Positions 33,241-42,559 are shown, numbered from the stretch's first letter. The stretch: 45,670 nucleotides of DNA from Bacteroidota bacterium (GCA_023386965.1 JAEWIR010000016.1:1-45670), one strand, 5' to 3'. Made by a program: numbers and translations. The notes: generated by a model from the sequence alone, not told the origin.

Positions 33241-34413
33241 ATGGATACAGAAAATTTACAGATACAGATCAAAACGTTTTTCGGTCTGGAACAGGTACTT
33301 GCTGAAGAGGTGAGGAAATTAGGCGGCAGAAATGTCGAAATAAAGAACCGTGCAGTAAACTGCGAGGGCGACCTGGGATTTCTGTACAAGATTAATTACT
33401 CGGCGCGTACGGCGCTTAAAATTATGATCCCACTGCTTACTTTCAAAGCCTGGGACGAAAACCGCTTTTACGATAAGCTTTATGACTTTCCCTGGGACGA
33501 CTTTATGCGTGTAGACCAAACTTTCGCGATTGATACCACAATCTATTCCGACCGTTTCCGCCATTCACAGTTTATGGCGCAGAAGATGAAAGACGCGATT
33601 GTAGACAGTTTTAAGTTCAAATACCGCAAAAGACCGGATGTAGATGCCCGTGATCCTGATATTAAATTCCATCTTCATATAGACCGCGAACTGGTTACCG
33701 TATCCATCGATTCCGCTGGAGATCCGCTCTTTAAGCGCGGTTACCGCCGTGAGCAGGGCGAGGCTCCCATCAATGAAGTACTGGCCGCCGGTATGCTGCA
33801 GCTGGCTGGCTGGGACGGTAAAGGCAATTTCCTGGACCCGATGTGTGGCTCGGGTACACTGCTTATAGAAGCTGCCATGATCGCTATGGATCTTCCGGCG
33901 CAGATTTTCCGTAAGAAATTCTCCTTCCAGAACTGGAAGAATTATGATGATGAATTATTCCAGAAGATCAAGGAGGTCCGTATTGGGCGCATCCGGGAGT
34001 TTACCGGAAAGATTGTAGGTTACGACCTGGATCCCAATATGCTGAATGCCGCGCATCTTAATATTGAAGCGGCCGAAATGGAAGATTTAATTGAGGTGAG
34101 AAGACAGGATTTCTTTGAATCGAAGAAGGAACTTTTCCCTCTGCTGATGGTCTTTAATCCGCCTTATGACGAAAGAATTGAAATCACGGAAGACGATTTC
34201 TACAGAAAGATAGGCGATACCTTCAAGAAGAGCTATCCGAATACCCTGGCCTGGTTTATCTCATCTGATCTGGACGCAGCCAAGAAAGTGGGTCTGAGGC
34301 CTTCCAGAAAAATAAAACTCTACAACGGCAAGCTGGAATGCCGTTTCCTGCAGTTTGAGATGTACGAAGGTACCAAGAAAATTCATAAACTGGCCGGCAA
34401 CCAGCCGGAATAA
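33241..34413 (+). CDS. THUMP-domain rRNA guanine-N2-methyltransferase (RlmL-like)
   Basis: A 390-residue RNA methyltransferase. N-terminal THUMP-type RNA-binding domain (IKTFFGLEQVLAEEVRKLGG), then the UPF0020/RlmL-type catalytic domain: RGYRREQGEAPINEVLAAGM, SAM motif FLDPMCGSGTLLIEAAMIA, and catalytic FNPPYDERI. E. coli RlmL/RlmK modifies 23S rRNA; the exact target here is inferred. Length fits the short RlmL version without the second RlmK half. The glycosyltransferase gene follows after 2 bases and is probably translated together with it. Confidence 0.88.
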   Translation: MDTENLQIQIKTFFGLEQVLAEEVRKLGGRNVEIKNRAVNCEGDLGFLYKINYSARTALKIMIPLLTFKAWDENRFYDKLYDFPWDDFMRVDQTFAIDTTIYSDRFRHSQFMAQKMKDAIVDSFKFKYRKRPDVDARDPDIKFHLHIDRELVTVSIDSAGDPLFKRGYRREQGEAPINEVLAAGMLQLAGWDGKGNFLDPMCGSGTLLIEAAMIAMDLPAQIFRKKFSFQNWKNYDDELFQKIKEVRIGRIREFTGKIVGYDLDPNMLNAAHLNIEAAEMEDLIEVRRQDFFESKKELFPLLMVFNPPYDERIEITEDDFYRKIGDTFKKSYPNTLAWFISSDLDAAKKVGLRPSRKIKLYNGKLECRFLQFEMYEGTKKIHKLAGNQPE

Positions 34414-34415
34414 TT

Positions 34416-35441
34416 TTGGCAGCTTTGGTAAATGTTTCGGTCATTATCGCCATCTACAACCGTAAGGAAGAACTTTACGAACTGTTGATGTCCCTTTCTC
34501 AGCAAACGGACCCGAGTTTTGAAATTGTAATTGTAGACGACGGTTCCTTACAGGACCTGAAACCTACGGTGAACCTGTTTTCGGACAAACTGGATATCAA
34601 ATTCTTCAGGAAGGAAAACTCCGGTCCGGGCCTCTCCCGCAATTACGGTGCCCGCTGCGTAACTTCCGTGGACGATGAAAATCACTGGTTGGTTTTCGTA
34701 GATTCCGATGTGATTGTGGAGAAGGATTATATCGAAAATATCAAAAACAATGTGACCGTTTCAGACTGTGATGCCTTTGGCGGTGCCGATAAGGCGCATA
34801 AGGGTTTTAATCTGATGCAAAAGGCCATTTCCTATTCCATGACGTCGGTCTTTACGACCGGTGGAATTCGCGGATCTAAGAAGTCCGTGAGCCGGTTTCA
34901 GCCGCGCAGCTTTAATATGGGTGTCAGGAAATCGGCATTTGATAAGGTGGGCGGCTTTTCGCAGATGCGAATCGGAGAGGATCCGGACCTTTCCATGACG
35001 CTTTGGGAAAATGGATTCAATACTGCTTTTTTTGATGACATTGGCGTGTATCACAAACGCCGTGTGGATTTTGGTAAATTCTCCAAACAGGTTTATCAGT
35101 TTGGGTGTGCCAGACCCATCCTTAATCAGAGGCATCCTGAATTCGTGAAAATATCATTCGCATTTCCTACTTTATTTCTATTGGGATATGTTCTTGGTTT
35201 TATTGAGTATTTTAGTCTGGGAAAAGGCTTTTTACTCACCATGTACGGAATCTACACATTCCTTGTGTTTTTCCATGCCATGTATAAAACGCGGAATATC
35301 AGCGTAGCCTCAATGGCCATTATTTCCACTTACATCCAGATGTTTTCCTACGGCTATGGATTTCTGAAATCCTGGTTCCTCCTCAATATTCTAAGAATGA
35401 AGCCTGAAGAGGCTTTTCCCAAGCATTTCCATAAAAACTAG
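34416..35441 (+). CDS. Family 2 glycosyltransferase with C-terminal membrane helices
   Basis: A 341-residue glycosyltransferase. The GT-A domain is clear: VSVIIAIYNRKEELYELLMS, EIVIVDDGS, a DxD site in LVFVDSDVIV, FGGADKAHKG, and the RIGEDPDLSMTLWENG region that positions the acceptor. Two or three hydrophobic segments follow (about 245-310). It transfers a sugar to a lipid- or polysaccharide-linked acceptor; substrate unknown. No ATG lies before the domain, so start is TTG at 34416 (or TTG at 34425), placing it 2 bases behind the rRNA methyltransferase stop codon and suggesting translational coupling. Confidence 0.82.
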   Translation: MAALVNVSVIIAIYNRKEELYELLMSLSQQTDPSFEIVIVDDGSLQDLKPTVNLFSDKLDIKFFRKENSGPGLSRNYGARCVTSVDDENHWLVFVDSDVIVEKDYIENIKNNVTVSDCDAFGGADKAHKGFNLMQKAISYSMTSVFTTGGIRGSKKSVSRFQPRSFNMGVRKSAFDKVGGFSQMRIGEDPDLSMTLWENGFNTAFFDDIGVYHKRRVDFGKFSKQVYQFGCARPILNQRHPEFVKISFAFPTLFLLGYVLGFIEYFSLGKGFLLTMYGIYTFLVFFHAMYKTRNISVASMAIISTYIQMFSYGYGFLKSWFLLNILRMKPEEAFPKHFHKN

Positions 35442-35524
35442 AAAAAAAGTAGCTGTTTCGAAAAAATGTCAGCAGAGTGAAGAGGCTGAATACAGCGAAT
35501 AAATCAGTAGGCAGGAATGTAGTT

Positions 35525-35896
35525 ATGATGTACTATATACTTTTTTTATTCTACAGATATTACCGTACGGGTGCTACGAGGGACATTCCGTATTCCAAAT
35601 CCATATTTGCATTTTTATTTACAGTAATTCTAAGTATTATCAATGTTATGATAATATTAGTTCCTAATTATTTTAAGGAATGGAATACATATTATTTGGG
35701 AAATCCTAAACCATTCCGCTTTGCTGTGGGTTTAGTCATGGCGGGCATTCTGTACACAATATTTCATTTTGCTGTTCCTGAGAAAAAAATAAAGGCTGTT
35801 AAGGAATCGCCAAACACCAGCAGAGACGGTTGGATTTTAGTTGGATATATAGTATTTTCACTGGGTTTATTTGTCATATTAACGCTTTACCGATAG
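35525..35896 (+). CDS. AT-rich multi-pass membrane protein, unknown
   Basis: A 123-residue hydrophobic protein with about four predicted membrane segments (around YYILFLFYRYY, IFAFLFTVILSIINVMIILV, FAVGLVMAGILYTIFHFAV and WILVGYIVFSLGLFVILTLY). I recognise no family. The gene is markedly more AT-rich than its neighbours, and there is no close operon partner. Start is one of two adjacent ATGs at 35525 and 35528; an in-frame GTG at 35477 is a weaker choice. The 184 bases downstream hold nothing recognisable before a terminator. Confidence 0.6.
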   Translation: MMYYILFLFYRYYRTGATRDIPYSKSIFAFLFTVILSIINVMIILVPNYFKEWNTYYLGNPKPFRFAVGLVMAGILYTIFHFAVPEKKIKAVKESPNTSRDGWILVGYIVFSLGLFVILTLYR

Positions 35897-36050
35897 TAAC
35901 ACCACAGCTCGGTTTTGCTTATTCCTGAATTTCTGTCAAATTAATTGTACTTTAAAAAACCATCAGAATTTGACTACTATTACTTGCTGATTCTTTCTCC
36001 TACAGAATCAAAGAGATTGAAGGAGCTTTCGCAAAGCATTTTTAAAAGAT

Positions 36051-36080
36051 AAAGGACACTTTTCAGTGTCCTTTATTATT
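36051..36080 (-). terminator. Terminator of ketoacid dehydrogenase E1 gene
   Basis: Ten-base inverted repeat AAAGGACACT / AGTGTCCTTT (36051-36060 and 36065-36074) with short loop TTTC, close to the E1 stop codon; the minus strand continues ATCTTTT. Confidence 0.8.
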
Positions 36081-38152
36081 TAATCATTCAGCAGTCTTTC
36101 AATTTTCTGCGATAATTTATCGGCATTAGGCAGCATTTCCTTCTCAAGCACCAGGTTGATGGGGACAGCCGGCAAATTCAGTGAGCCTACGGCTTCAACG
36201 GCGGCATCCAAATGTTTGAAACAGTTATTAGTAATCCTGTGCGCAAAAGCTTCCGCAAATGAGTTCTGGATTTGCTCTTCGGTAAGAACGATACACTTTC
36301 CGTGGAGTTTCACCCTTTCGAATACCAGGTTCTCATCCAGCGGAATCAGAGTTCTAAGGTCAATGATCTCTACACGGCCGGCAAATTTCTTAGCCGCTTC
36401 CTTTGCCCAGAATACGCCCATCCCGTAAGTGACAACAACCAGTGTACGGCCATTTTCAGTTTCTGAAGGGTCTGCCTCAAGAAGGATATTTGCTTTACCC
36501 AGCGGAAGGATATAGTCTTCATCCGGTTCAACGGTCTTTGCATCTTCAGTGCCGGGAACCTTGCTCCAGTACAGCCCTTTGTGTTCAAGCATAATTACAG
36601 GGTTGGGGTCGTAGTATGCGGCTTTCAGCAAGCCTTTAAAGTCGGCGGCATTACTTGGATAGGCAATCTTGATCCCTTTGATGTTGGCCAAAATACTCTC
36701 CACACTTCCGCTGTGGTAAGGACCGCCACCGCCGTAGGCCCCGATGGGCACCCTGATGATATTACTTACCGGGAACTTGCCCTGAGAAAGGTAGCAGGAT
36801 TTTGATATTTCGCTGATCAGCTGGTTGATTCCGGGGTAAATATAATCAGCAAACTGAACTTCTACGATCGGCTTAAGACCAACGGCACTCATTCCGGCTG
36901 TGGAGCCAATGATGTATGCCTCCTGGATAGGTGTGTTAAATACCCGTTGCTTTCCGAACTTTTGGCCCAGGGTTACGGTTTCCCGGAAAACGCCGCCAAT
37001 TCTTTCACCAACATCCTGGCCGTAAAGAAGAGCTTCAGGATGTTTCCACATCAATTCCTGTATGGCATGTATTGCTGCATCCACCATCACGATTTTCTCG
37101 CCGCCTTCAGGTTCACGGATGCCGTTTTCTTCCGTAACGGGCGTAGGCACAAACACATGGTCGGTTACAGTTTCAGGCTTTGGATCTTCGGCAGCAACTG
37201 CCTTGCGGAATGCTTCTTCAGCCTCAATCCGTGCCTTTTTTGTGATTTGCTTAAGTATGTCTTCGGTAACGCCTTCCTCCAGAAGGTGATTTCTAAGGAT
37301 GTCGCCCGGATCCTTGGCGCGGTGCTTCACAAGGTCGGCGTCGTCACGGTAGAATTCACGCCGAACACCGGAAGTGTGATGTCCAATAAGAACCGTTTTT
37401 GCGCATACCAGCATGGGCTTGCGTTCTGTGCGGACGAAATCTACAGCCGCTTTCATGGCTTCGTAACTGGCCACGAAGTCGGTACCGTCTACCTTCATTC
37501 TGTTCAGACCTACAAATCCGGCCGCAAAATCGTAAGCATCTGAAGTACGGGCTTCCTCTTTGGTTACGGAAATTCCCCATTCATTATCCTGCACAAGGAA
37601 AATGACCGGTAACTGATGAAGTGCCGCAAACTGAAAGGCTTCGGAAACTTCACCTTCTGTAACGGAGTTATCGCCAAAACTGCAAACCACAACAGGGTTG
37701 TTTTCAAAAGTTTTCAGGTTGAATTCCTCAATGTATTTTATTCCCTGAGCTACGCCTGTTGTTGGGATGGCCTGCATGCCGGTAGCAGAGCTCTGGTGAA
37801 TGATTTTTGGTTTGTCTTCTTCCAGGCTGGAAGGGTGGGAGTAATAGGAACGGCCGCCGGAAAATGGATCCTCAACTTTTGCCAGTAACTGTAGCATAAG
37901 CCGGTAAGGTTCAAAGCCGATTCCCATCAGGATACTTTCGTCACGGTAATAGGGAGACACCCAATCGTCTTTTGTTAGCTGATATGCGGTAGCCAGCTGT
38001 ATGGCTTCGTGACCCCGGGAGGTGCTGTGTACGTATTTGGTGATGGTGCGGTTTTCCTCGTAAATGTCTGCCATTGCTTTGGCAAGCATCATATGGTTAT
38101 AGGCTTTCAGCAGAATGTCCTGCGAAATTTTCTCTTTAGTCGTAATCTCCAT
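36080..38152 (-). CDS. Fused E1 alpha/beta of branched-chain or pyruvate-type ketoacid dehydrogenase
   Basis: A 690-residue thiamine-diphosphate enzyme in which E1 alpha (about 1-340) and E1 beta (about 365-690) are joined. Alpha: RGHEAIQLATAYQL and the ThDP motif FGDNSVTEGEVSEAF with DNEWG (residues about 160-193). Beta: YGQDVGERIGGVFRETVTLG, FNTPIQEAYIIGSTAGMSAVG and FADYIYPGINQLISEISKS. It decarboxylates a 2-oxoacid and passes the acyl group to the lipoyl E2 protein; substrate (branched-chain oxoacids most likely) cannot be settled. Start at ATG 38152, very close to a promoter box. E2/E3 genes are not in this window. Confidence 0.92.
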   Translation of the reverse strand: MEITTKEKISQDILLKAYNHMMLAKAMADIYEENRTITKYVHSTSRGHEAIQLATAYQLTKDDWVSPYYRDESILMGIGFEPYRLMLQLLAKVEDPFSGGRSYYSHPSSLEEDKPKIIHQSSATGMQAIPTTGVAQGIKYIEEFNLKTFENNPVVVCSFGDNSVTEGEVSEAFQFAALHQLPVIFLVQDNEWGISVTKEEARTSDAYDFAAGFVGLNRMKVDGTDFVASYEAMKAAVDFVRTERKPMLVCAKTVLIGHHTSGVRREFYRDDADLVKHRAKDPGDILRNHLLEEGVTEDILKQITKKARIEAEEAFRKAVAAEDPKPETVTDHVFVPTPVTEENGIREPEGGEKIVMVDAAIHAIQELMWKHPEALLYGQDVGERIGGVFRETVTLGQKFGKQRVFNTPIQEAYIIGSTAGMSAVGLKPIVEVQFADYIYPGINQLISEISKSCYLSQGKFPVSNIIRVPIGAYGGGGPYHSGSVESILANIKGIKIAYPSNAADFKGLLKAAYYDPNPVIMLEHKGLYWSKVPGTEDAKTVEPDEDYILPLGKANILLEADPSETENGRTLVVVTYGMGVFWAKEAAKKFAGRVEIIDLRTLIPLDENLVFERVKLHGKCIVLTEEQIQNSFAEAFAHRITNNCFKHLDAAVEAVGSLNLPAVPINLVLEKEMLPNADKLSQKIERLLND

Positions 38153-38158
38153 AGAAAG

Positions 38159-38166
38159 CAAAGATA
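38159..38166 (-). promoter_or_regulatory. -7 promoter box (TATCTTTG) for E1 gene
   Basis: The minus strand reads TATCTTTG, matching TAnnTTTG, ending six bases before the ATG at 38152, so the message would have almost no leader. Confidence 0.55.
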
Positions 38167-38322
38167 AGGATTTTGTTAAAATGATTTTAGACCGGAAATG
38201 AAGATGGCTATCACGTTTCACAATTTTCCTTTTGATTTATATGATGTGCTAACCTCCAGGGAATTTAAGAGATATGGTTAGCTCTTTGATATAGCTTTTT
38301 TAAGATTTTTAAAATTGATAAC

Positions 38323-38613
38323 ATGAGATACATTCTTCCATTTACAGTCCTGTTTTTAGCATCGTGCGAGAGTTCCAATGATAAATGTGACTGTACACAA
38401 CAGCGTTGGGAACGAACTGCAGAGTATCAGGGAACCAGTCAAACAATTGTTGCGGCTACTCCGTGGACTGGAATGGGTACAGAAGAACCCATTGGCAGTA
38501 ATGACTGCTCGCTGGATGGCACCTTAGCATCAGCAGGTGTGCAGACTTCCACAGTATTGCCAAATGGGAATACCCGCAAAGAAGAGTATGAATACAGAAT
38601 CACCTGTTATTAA
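38323..38613 (+). CDS. Small cysteine-containing lipoprotein, unknown
   Basis: A 96-residue predicted lipoprotein: signal ILPFTVLFLASC with lipobox LASC (C15), then a short polar domain with three further cysteines apart from the lipid site (KCDCTQQRW, NDCSLDG) and a final ITCY. The cysteines could form disulfides in the periplasm or at the surface. I know no family. It stands alone between the divergent E1 gene and the convergent POT gene, with a shared strong terminator. Confidence 0.72.
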   Translation: MRYILPFTVLFLASCESSNDKCDCTQQRWERTAEYQGTSQTIVAATPWTGMGTEEPIGSNDCSLDGTLASAGVQTSTVLPNGNTRKEEYEYRITCY

Positions 38614-38658
38614 AAATCCTCTGATCAGGTTTTTTGACACTTAATTTATTTCCACAAA

Positions 38659-38698
38659 AAAAACAATCCGTTTCGGTAACCGAAACGGATTGTTTTTA
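38659..38698. terminator. Strong bidirectional terminator
   Basis: AACAATCCGTTTCGGT and ACCGAAACGGATTGTT form a 16-base inverted repeat around one A, with T-runs on both strands. It ends both the small lipoprotein gene and the POT gene. Confidence 0.93.
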
Positions 38699-38716
38699 AT
38701 TAAAAGACAAGGGCTT

Positions 38717-40396
38717 TTATTTCACGCCTTTCTCGCGCATTACTTTATTGAGGTTTTTCAGGATGGATAATCCCAGAAGTGTCGCTACAAGCAGCAGTCC
38801 GAAGTTCACCCAGAAGAAATTGGCTTTGTCTTCGTAACTGTACCACATACTTGCCAATACTCCTGAAAGTTTATTACCTATTGACGTAGAAAGGAAAAAT
38901 CCTCCCATCATAAGTGCAGTAATCCTCGGTGGTGACAGTTTGGAAACCAGGGAAAGCCCCATAGGCGAAAGGCACAGTTCACCTACCGTAATTACACCGT
39001 AGGCTGCAATGAGCCACCATGATGATACCTTCTCCAGTCCGTTCCCACCTACATACACCGCGCCCACCATGACCAGACAGGAAAGTGCCGAAATAAACAG
39101 TCCCAGGACTATTTTTGAAGGTGTGCTTGGCTCTTTACCACGCCTTCTGAGGAACATGAAAACACCAACAACAACAGGTGTAAGCACGATTACCCAGAAC
39201 GGATTTACAGACTGGAACAGTTCTGTATTGAAAAGATAAATATTTTTGTCAGAAGAGGACTCCAACGATTGTTTTTGTTCCGGGCTGATATTTCTGAAAT
39301 ACACATCTTTGCCGATAACCCTAAGCGGCTCGCCGGCCTCGTCTTTCTGTCCTACAAACTGATCATCATAAGAAGTCACTTCCTTATCAATATATTCTTT
39401 GTTTTCGACCAGTGAGAACGCTTTCAGTGGCTCCTCAAGGAATGCCGGAGCAGTACGGTCCGTGTAATTCTCGGCCCAGTTGGTCAGGGCAGTACCATTT
39501 TGTTTGAAAATTGCCCAGAACATCAAACATACAGCAAAAATAGTAAGCAGTGCTCCAATAGGTCGTTTGTCTTCCTGGTTCGCTTTGAAATATAAACTTA
39601 GATAGAAGTAAACTACAGGAATACATGCAAAAAGGAATGCGTCGTCAGTCTGTTTTCCAAAAATGGTATCACCCAAAATCATTCCCGGCAAAAACCATCC
39701 TATAAGACCGGCAATCACAGCGGGCAAAAATACCTGCAACAATACCGTAGAAAGTTTAGTATCGCCTTCCTGTACGGGTTTCATCACATTGGCTTCACGT
39801 ACATGTTTCATACCTAAAGTAAACACAAGCAGGCCTACCAGCATTCCGACTCCCGCTGTGATGAATGCGGGACCCCAACCATATTCGTTACGCATATAAG
39901 CGGCCACGAAATTACAGATCAGCGCACCAATATTTATTCCCATATAGAATATATTATAACCCGCATCTTTGTTGGCAGTATAAGGCTCTTCGGAGTACAG
40001 GTTCCCCAGAAGCGTCGAAATACTTGGTTTGAAAAAGCCGTTTCCGATTATAACAAGCGCCAGAGAAAGATAAAACATGGGTAACTGCTGAAACAGTCCT
40101 ACGCCAATATAACCGGCTGCCATCAGAATACCTCCAATGTAGATTGCTTTTACATAACCCAAAACCCGGTCTGCCAGGAACCCGCCCAGGAATGGCGTTA
40201 AGTAGGTTAAGGCGATGAAAGTCCCGAAAATATCGTACGCATCTTTCGGTAAGAAATTCATACCGCCTGTATCCTTAGGGTCAATCATATACAGAACGAA
40301 GATTCCGAGAATAAGATAATACCCGAACCTTTCCCACATTTCGGTAAAAAAGAGGTAGGGAAGCCCCTTAGGGTGTTTGTTGTTGCTTGTCGCCAT
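38717..40396 (-). CDS. POT/PTR family peptide transporter, paralogue 3 with large loop
   Basis: A 559-residue proton-coupled peptide transporter. Family marks are TEMWERFGYYLILGIF in TM1, FLGGFLADRVLGYVKAIYIGG, the PTR2 signature NIFYMGINIGALICNFVAAY and LSPMGLSLVSKLSPPRITA. It is about 50 residues longer than the two other POT proteins in the window because of a polar stretch of roughly 80 residues between two membrane helices (from NWAENYTDRTAPAF to SVNPFWV). It starts 18 bases after a dipeptidyl peptidase IV gene and is probably transcribed with it. Confidence 0.92.
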   Translation of the reverse strand: MATSNNKHPKGLPYLFFTEMWERFGYYLILGIFVLYMIDPKDTGGMNFLPKDAYDIFGTFIALTYLTPFLGGFLADRVLGYVKAIYIGGILMAAGYIGVGLFQQLPMFYLSLALVIIGNGFFKPSISTLLGNLYSEEPYTANKDAGYNIFYMGINIGALICNFVAAYMRNEYGWGPAFITAGVGMLVGLLVFTLGMKHVREANVMKPVQEGDTKLSTVLLQVFLPAVIAGLIGWFLPGMILGDTIFGKQTDDAFLFACIPVVYFYLSLYFKANQEDKRPIGALLTIFAVCLMFWAIFKQNGTALTNWAENYTDRTAPAFLEEPLKAFSLVENKEYIDKEVTSYDDQFVGQKDEAGEPLRVIGKDVYFRNISPEQKQSLESSSDKNIYLFNTELFQSVNPFWVIVLTPVVVGVFMFLRRRGKEPSTPSKIVLGLFISALSCLVMVGAVYVGGNGLEKVSSWWLIAAYGVITVGELCLSPMGLSLVSKLSPPRITALMMGGFFLSTSIGNKLSGVLASMWYSYEDKANFFWVNFGLLLVATLLGLSILKNLNKVMREKGVK

Positions 40397-40414
40397 ATTT
40401 AATTTTTAATTGTT

Positions 40415-42541
40415 TTATAAATTCTGCAGGATAAAGTCAGTCATTTTCTGGTAGAGCTGCGGTCTCGTATTTCCACCAAAGATTCCGTGGTTCTTGTCGG
40501 GATACGCCATAAATTCAAACTGCTTTTTATTTTGAATCAGTGCTTCAGAGAATTCCAGGGCATTCTGGAAATGAACATTGTCATCCGCTGTTCCGTGTAT
40601 AAGCAGGAATTTTCCTTTCATAAGTTTGGCATATTCAGTAGGACTGTTTTCGTCATAACCTTTAGGGTTTTCCTGCGGCGTCCTTAGGAATCTTTCGGTG
40701 TAAACGGTGTCATAATAGCGCCAGTTCGTTACCGGGGCTACGGCAATACCCACCTTAAATACGTCTGCACCTTTCGTAAGCGCCAGGCTGGCCATATAGC
40801 CGCCGAAACTCCATCCAAAAATTCCGATTCGGTCTGCATCGATATAGGATTGCTTGCCAAACCATTGTGCTGCAGTGATCTGATCTTCAGTTTCATATTT
40901 TCCCAGGTTCAGGTAAGTCGATTTTTTGTACTTGGTGCCTTTATACCCTGTTCCGCGGCCATCTACACAGGCTACAATATAGCCCTGCTGAACAAGATGA
41001 TTGAACCACAGGCCGTTTCCGCCGTCCCAGGAATTGCTTACACTTTGCGAGCCGGGTCCGGAATACTGGAACATGAACAATGGATATTTCTTGTTTGGGT
41101 CAAAGTTTTTAGGCTTCATCACCCAGGCGTTCATCTGGTCGCCGGCACTGTTGGGAATGGTGAAGAATTCCCTGTTCACCATATTATCCGCCTGCAGTTT
41201 TTGCAGCAGTTGGTTGTTGTTCTGAAGTTCCTTTACTGTTTTGCCGTTCCCGTCTTTCAGTATATAAGTAAAAGGGCGGGCCGCTGTTGATGAGGTCTCG
41301 ATGAAGTACTGATAATTTCCGCTGAAATTCGCGCGGTTGTTACCTTCGGTATTGGAGATGATTGCCGATTTGCCGTTTTGGATGTTAATTTTGGAAACTA
41401 CCTTGTTAATGCTGCCTTTTTGCGTAGTTTGAACCAGCACCTCTTTGGTCCTGGGGTTGTAACCGTAGTAGTCCGTTACCTCCCAGTTCCCTTTGGTAAT
41501 CTGCTTTTTGAGCTTACCGTCGGGCGTGTACCAGTACAGATGGCGGAAACCGTCGCGTTCGGAGCCCCAGATAAAAGAGTTGTCCTCCAGGAATTCCAGG
41601 GTCACATTGTCGGTATCCACCCACTTCTCATCAGTTTCTGTGAACAGTTTGGTTATCTTTCCTGTTTTGGTATTGACTTTAAGTACATCAGACGCATTTT
41701 GGGTCCGTTCCGAGGTAATAAGGATGATCTCATCAGCCTTGGCGGTGCGGAAAACGTTGGGCAGGTAGTAATTTTTGAATCCTGACAGGTCCAACTGGGT
41801 GACATTACCCGACTCCAGTCTGTACAGCTGTGCGGAAACCGTAGAGTTGGTTTCGCCGGCTTTAGGATATTTGAACCTCATTTCAGAGGGATACAGCTGC
41901 TTGTTATAGATTGGGATGTACATTTCGGGCACTGCAGTTTCATCAGATTTGATGAATACGATGGCATCTGAGTTTTTAGTCCACTCGTACTGTCGGGCGT
42001 GTCCGAATTCCTCCTCATATACCCAGTCGGCCAGACCGTTAAGGATGGAATTTTTTTGTCCGTCTGTAGTGATCTGGGTAATTTTCTGTGAGGTGAGTTC
42101 CTGATAGTATAGGTTGTTATCTGCGATAAAAGCGACCTTGGTTCCGTCTGGCGAGAAAGTCGGTTCCTGAACGAATTCTCCGTTGTTAAGGCTGATGACT
42201 GTGCCCGACTTCAGGTCCTTGACATCAAATTTGCCCAGAAAGGAGTGTCTGTAGATGGGTTCACTTTCCTTTAGCAGTAAGATCTTGCTTTCATCATCAC
42301 TGAAAATATACGATTCGAACCTGCCGTCTACAATATTTCCTGCTTTTTGAGAAGTTTTGTATGAGTATTTGGCAATCCCGGACGGTTCAATTACAGCGTA
42401 GTTTTCACCTCCTTTCAGTGAAGCAATTCCTGCGATACCGTTGCCCCGGTAATACCCCGAGTAAATTTTATCCAAAGTGATTTCCTGTCCGGAAAGTGCC
42501 ATTGTTCCCAACAGACAGAGCGATATAATGATTTTTCTCAT
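40415..42541 (-). CDS. Dipeptidyl peptidase IV (S9 prolyl peptidase)
   Basis: A 708-residue exported serine peptidase that removes Xaa-Pro dipeptides from peptides. Signal peptide at residues 1-18, N-terminal DPP IV beta-propeller with the N-terminus-holding double Glu motif DWVYEEEFGHARQ, and a C-terminal alpha/beta hydrolase: nucleophile S578 in GIFGWSFGGYMA, an acid in HGTADDNVHF, and H685 in DKNHGIFGG. Active in the periplasm or at the outer membrane. Start at ATG 42541. The next gene, 18 bases later, is a POT peptide transporter, which fits uptake of the released dipeptides. Confidence 0.94.
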   Translation of the reverse strand: MRKIIISLCLLGTMALSGQEITLDKIYSGYYRGNGIAGIASLKGGENYAVIEPSGIAKYSYKTSQKAGNIVDGRFESYIFSDDESKILLLKESEPIYRHSFLGKFDVKDLKSGTVISLNNGEFVQEPTFSPDGTKVAFIADNNLYYQELTSQKITQITTDGQKNSILNGLADWVYEEEFGHARQYEWTKNSDAIVFIKSDETAVPEMYIPIYNKQLYPSEMRFKYPKAGETNSTVSAQLYRLESGNVTQLDLSGFKNYYLPNVFRTAKADEIILITSERTQNASDVLKVNTKTGKITKLFTETDEKWVDTDNVTLEFLEDNSFIWGSERDGFRHLYWYTPDGKLKKQITKGNWEVTDYYGYNPRTKEVLVQTTQKGSINKVVSKINIQNGKSAIISNTEGNNRANFSGNYQYFIETSSTAARPFTYILKDGNGKTVKELQNNNQLLQKLQADNMVNREFFTIPNSAGDQMNAWVMKPKNFDPNKKYPLFMFQYSGPGSQSVSNSWDGGNGLWFNHLVQQGYIVACVDGRGTGYKGTKYKKSTYLNLGKYETEDQITAAQWFGKQSYIDADRIGIFGWSFGGYMASLALTKGADVFKVGIAVAPVTNWRYYDTVYTERFLRTPQENPKGYDENSPTEYAKLMKGKFLLIHGTADDNVHFQNALEFSEALIQNKKQFEFMAYPDKNHGIFGGNTRPQLYQKMTDFILQNL

Positions 42542-42559
42542 GAAAATTTGATAAGATTT

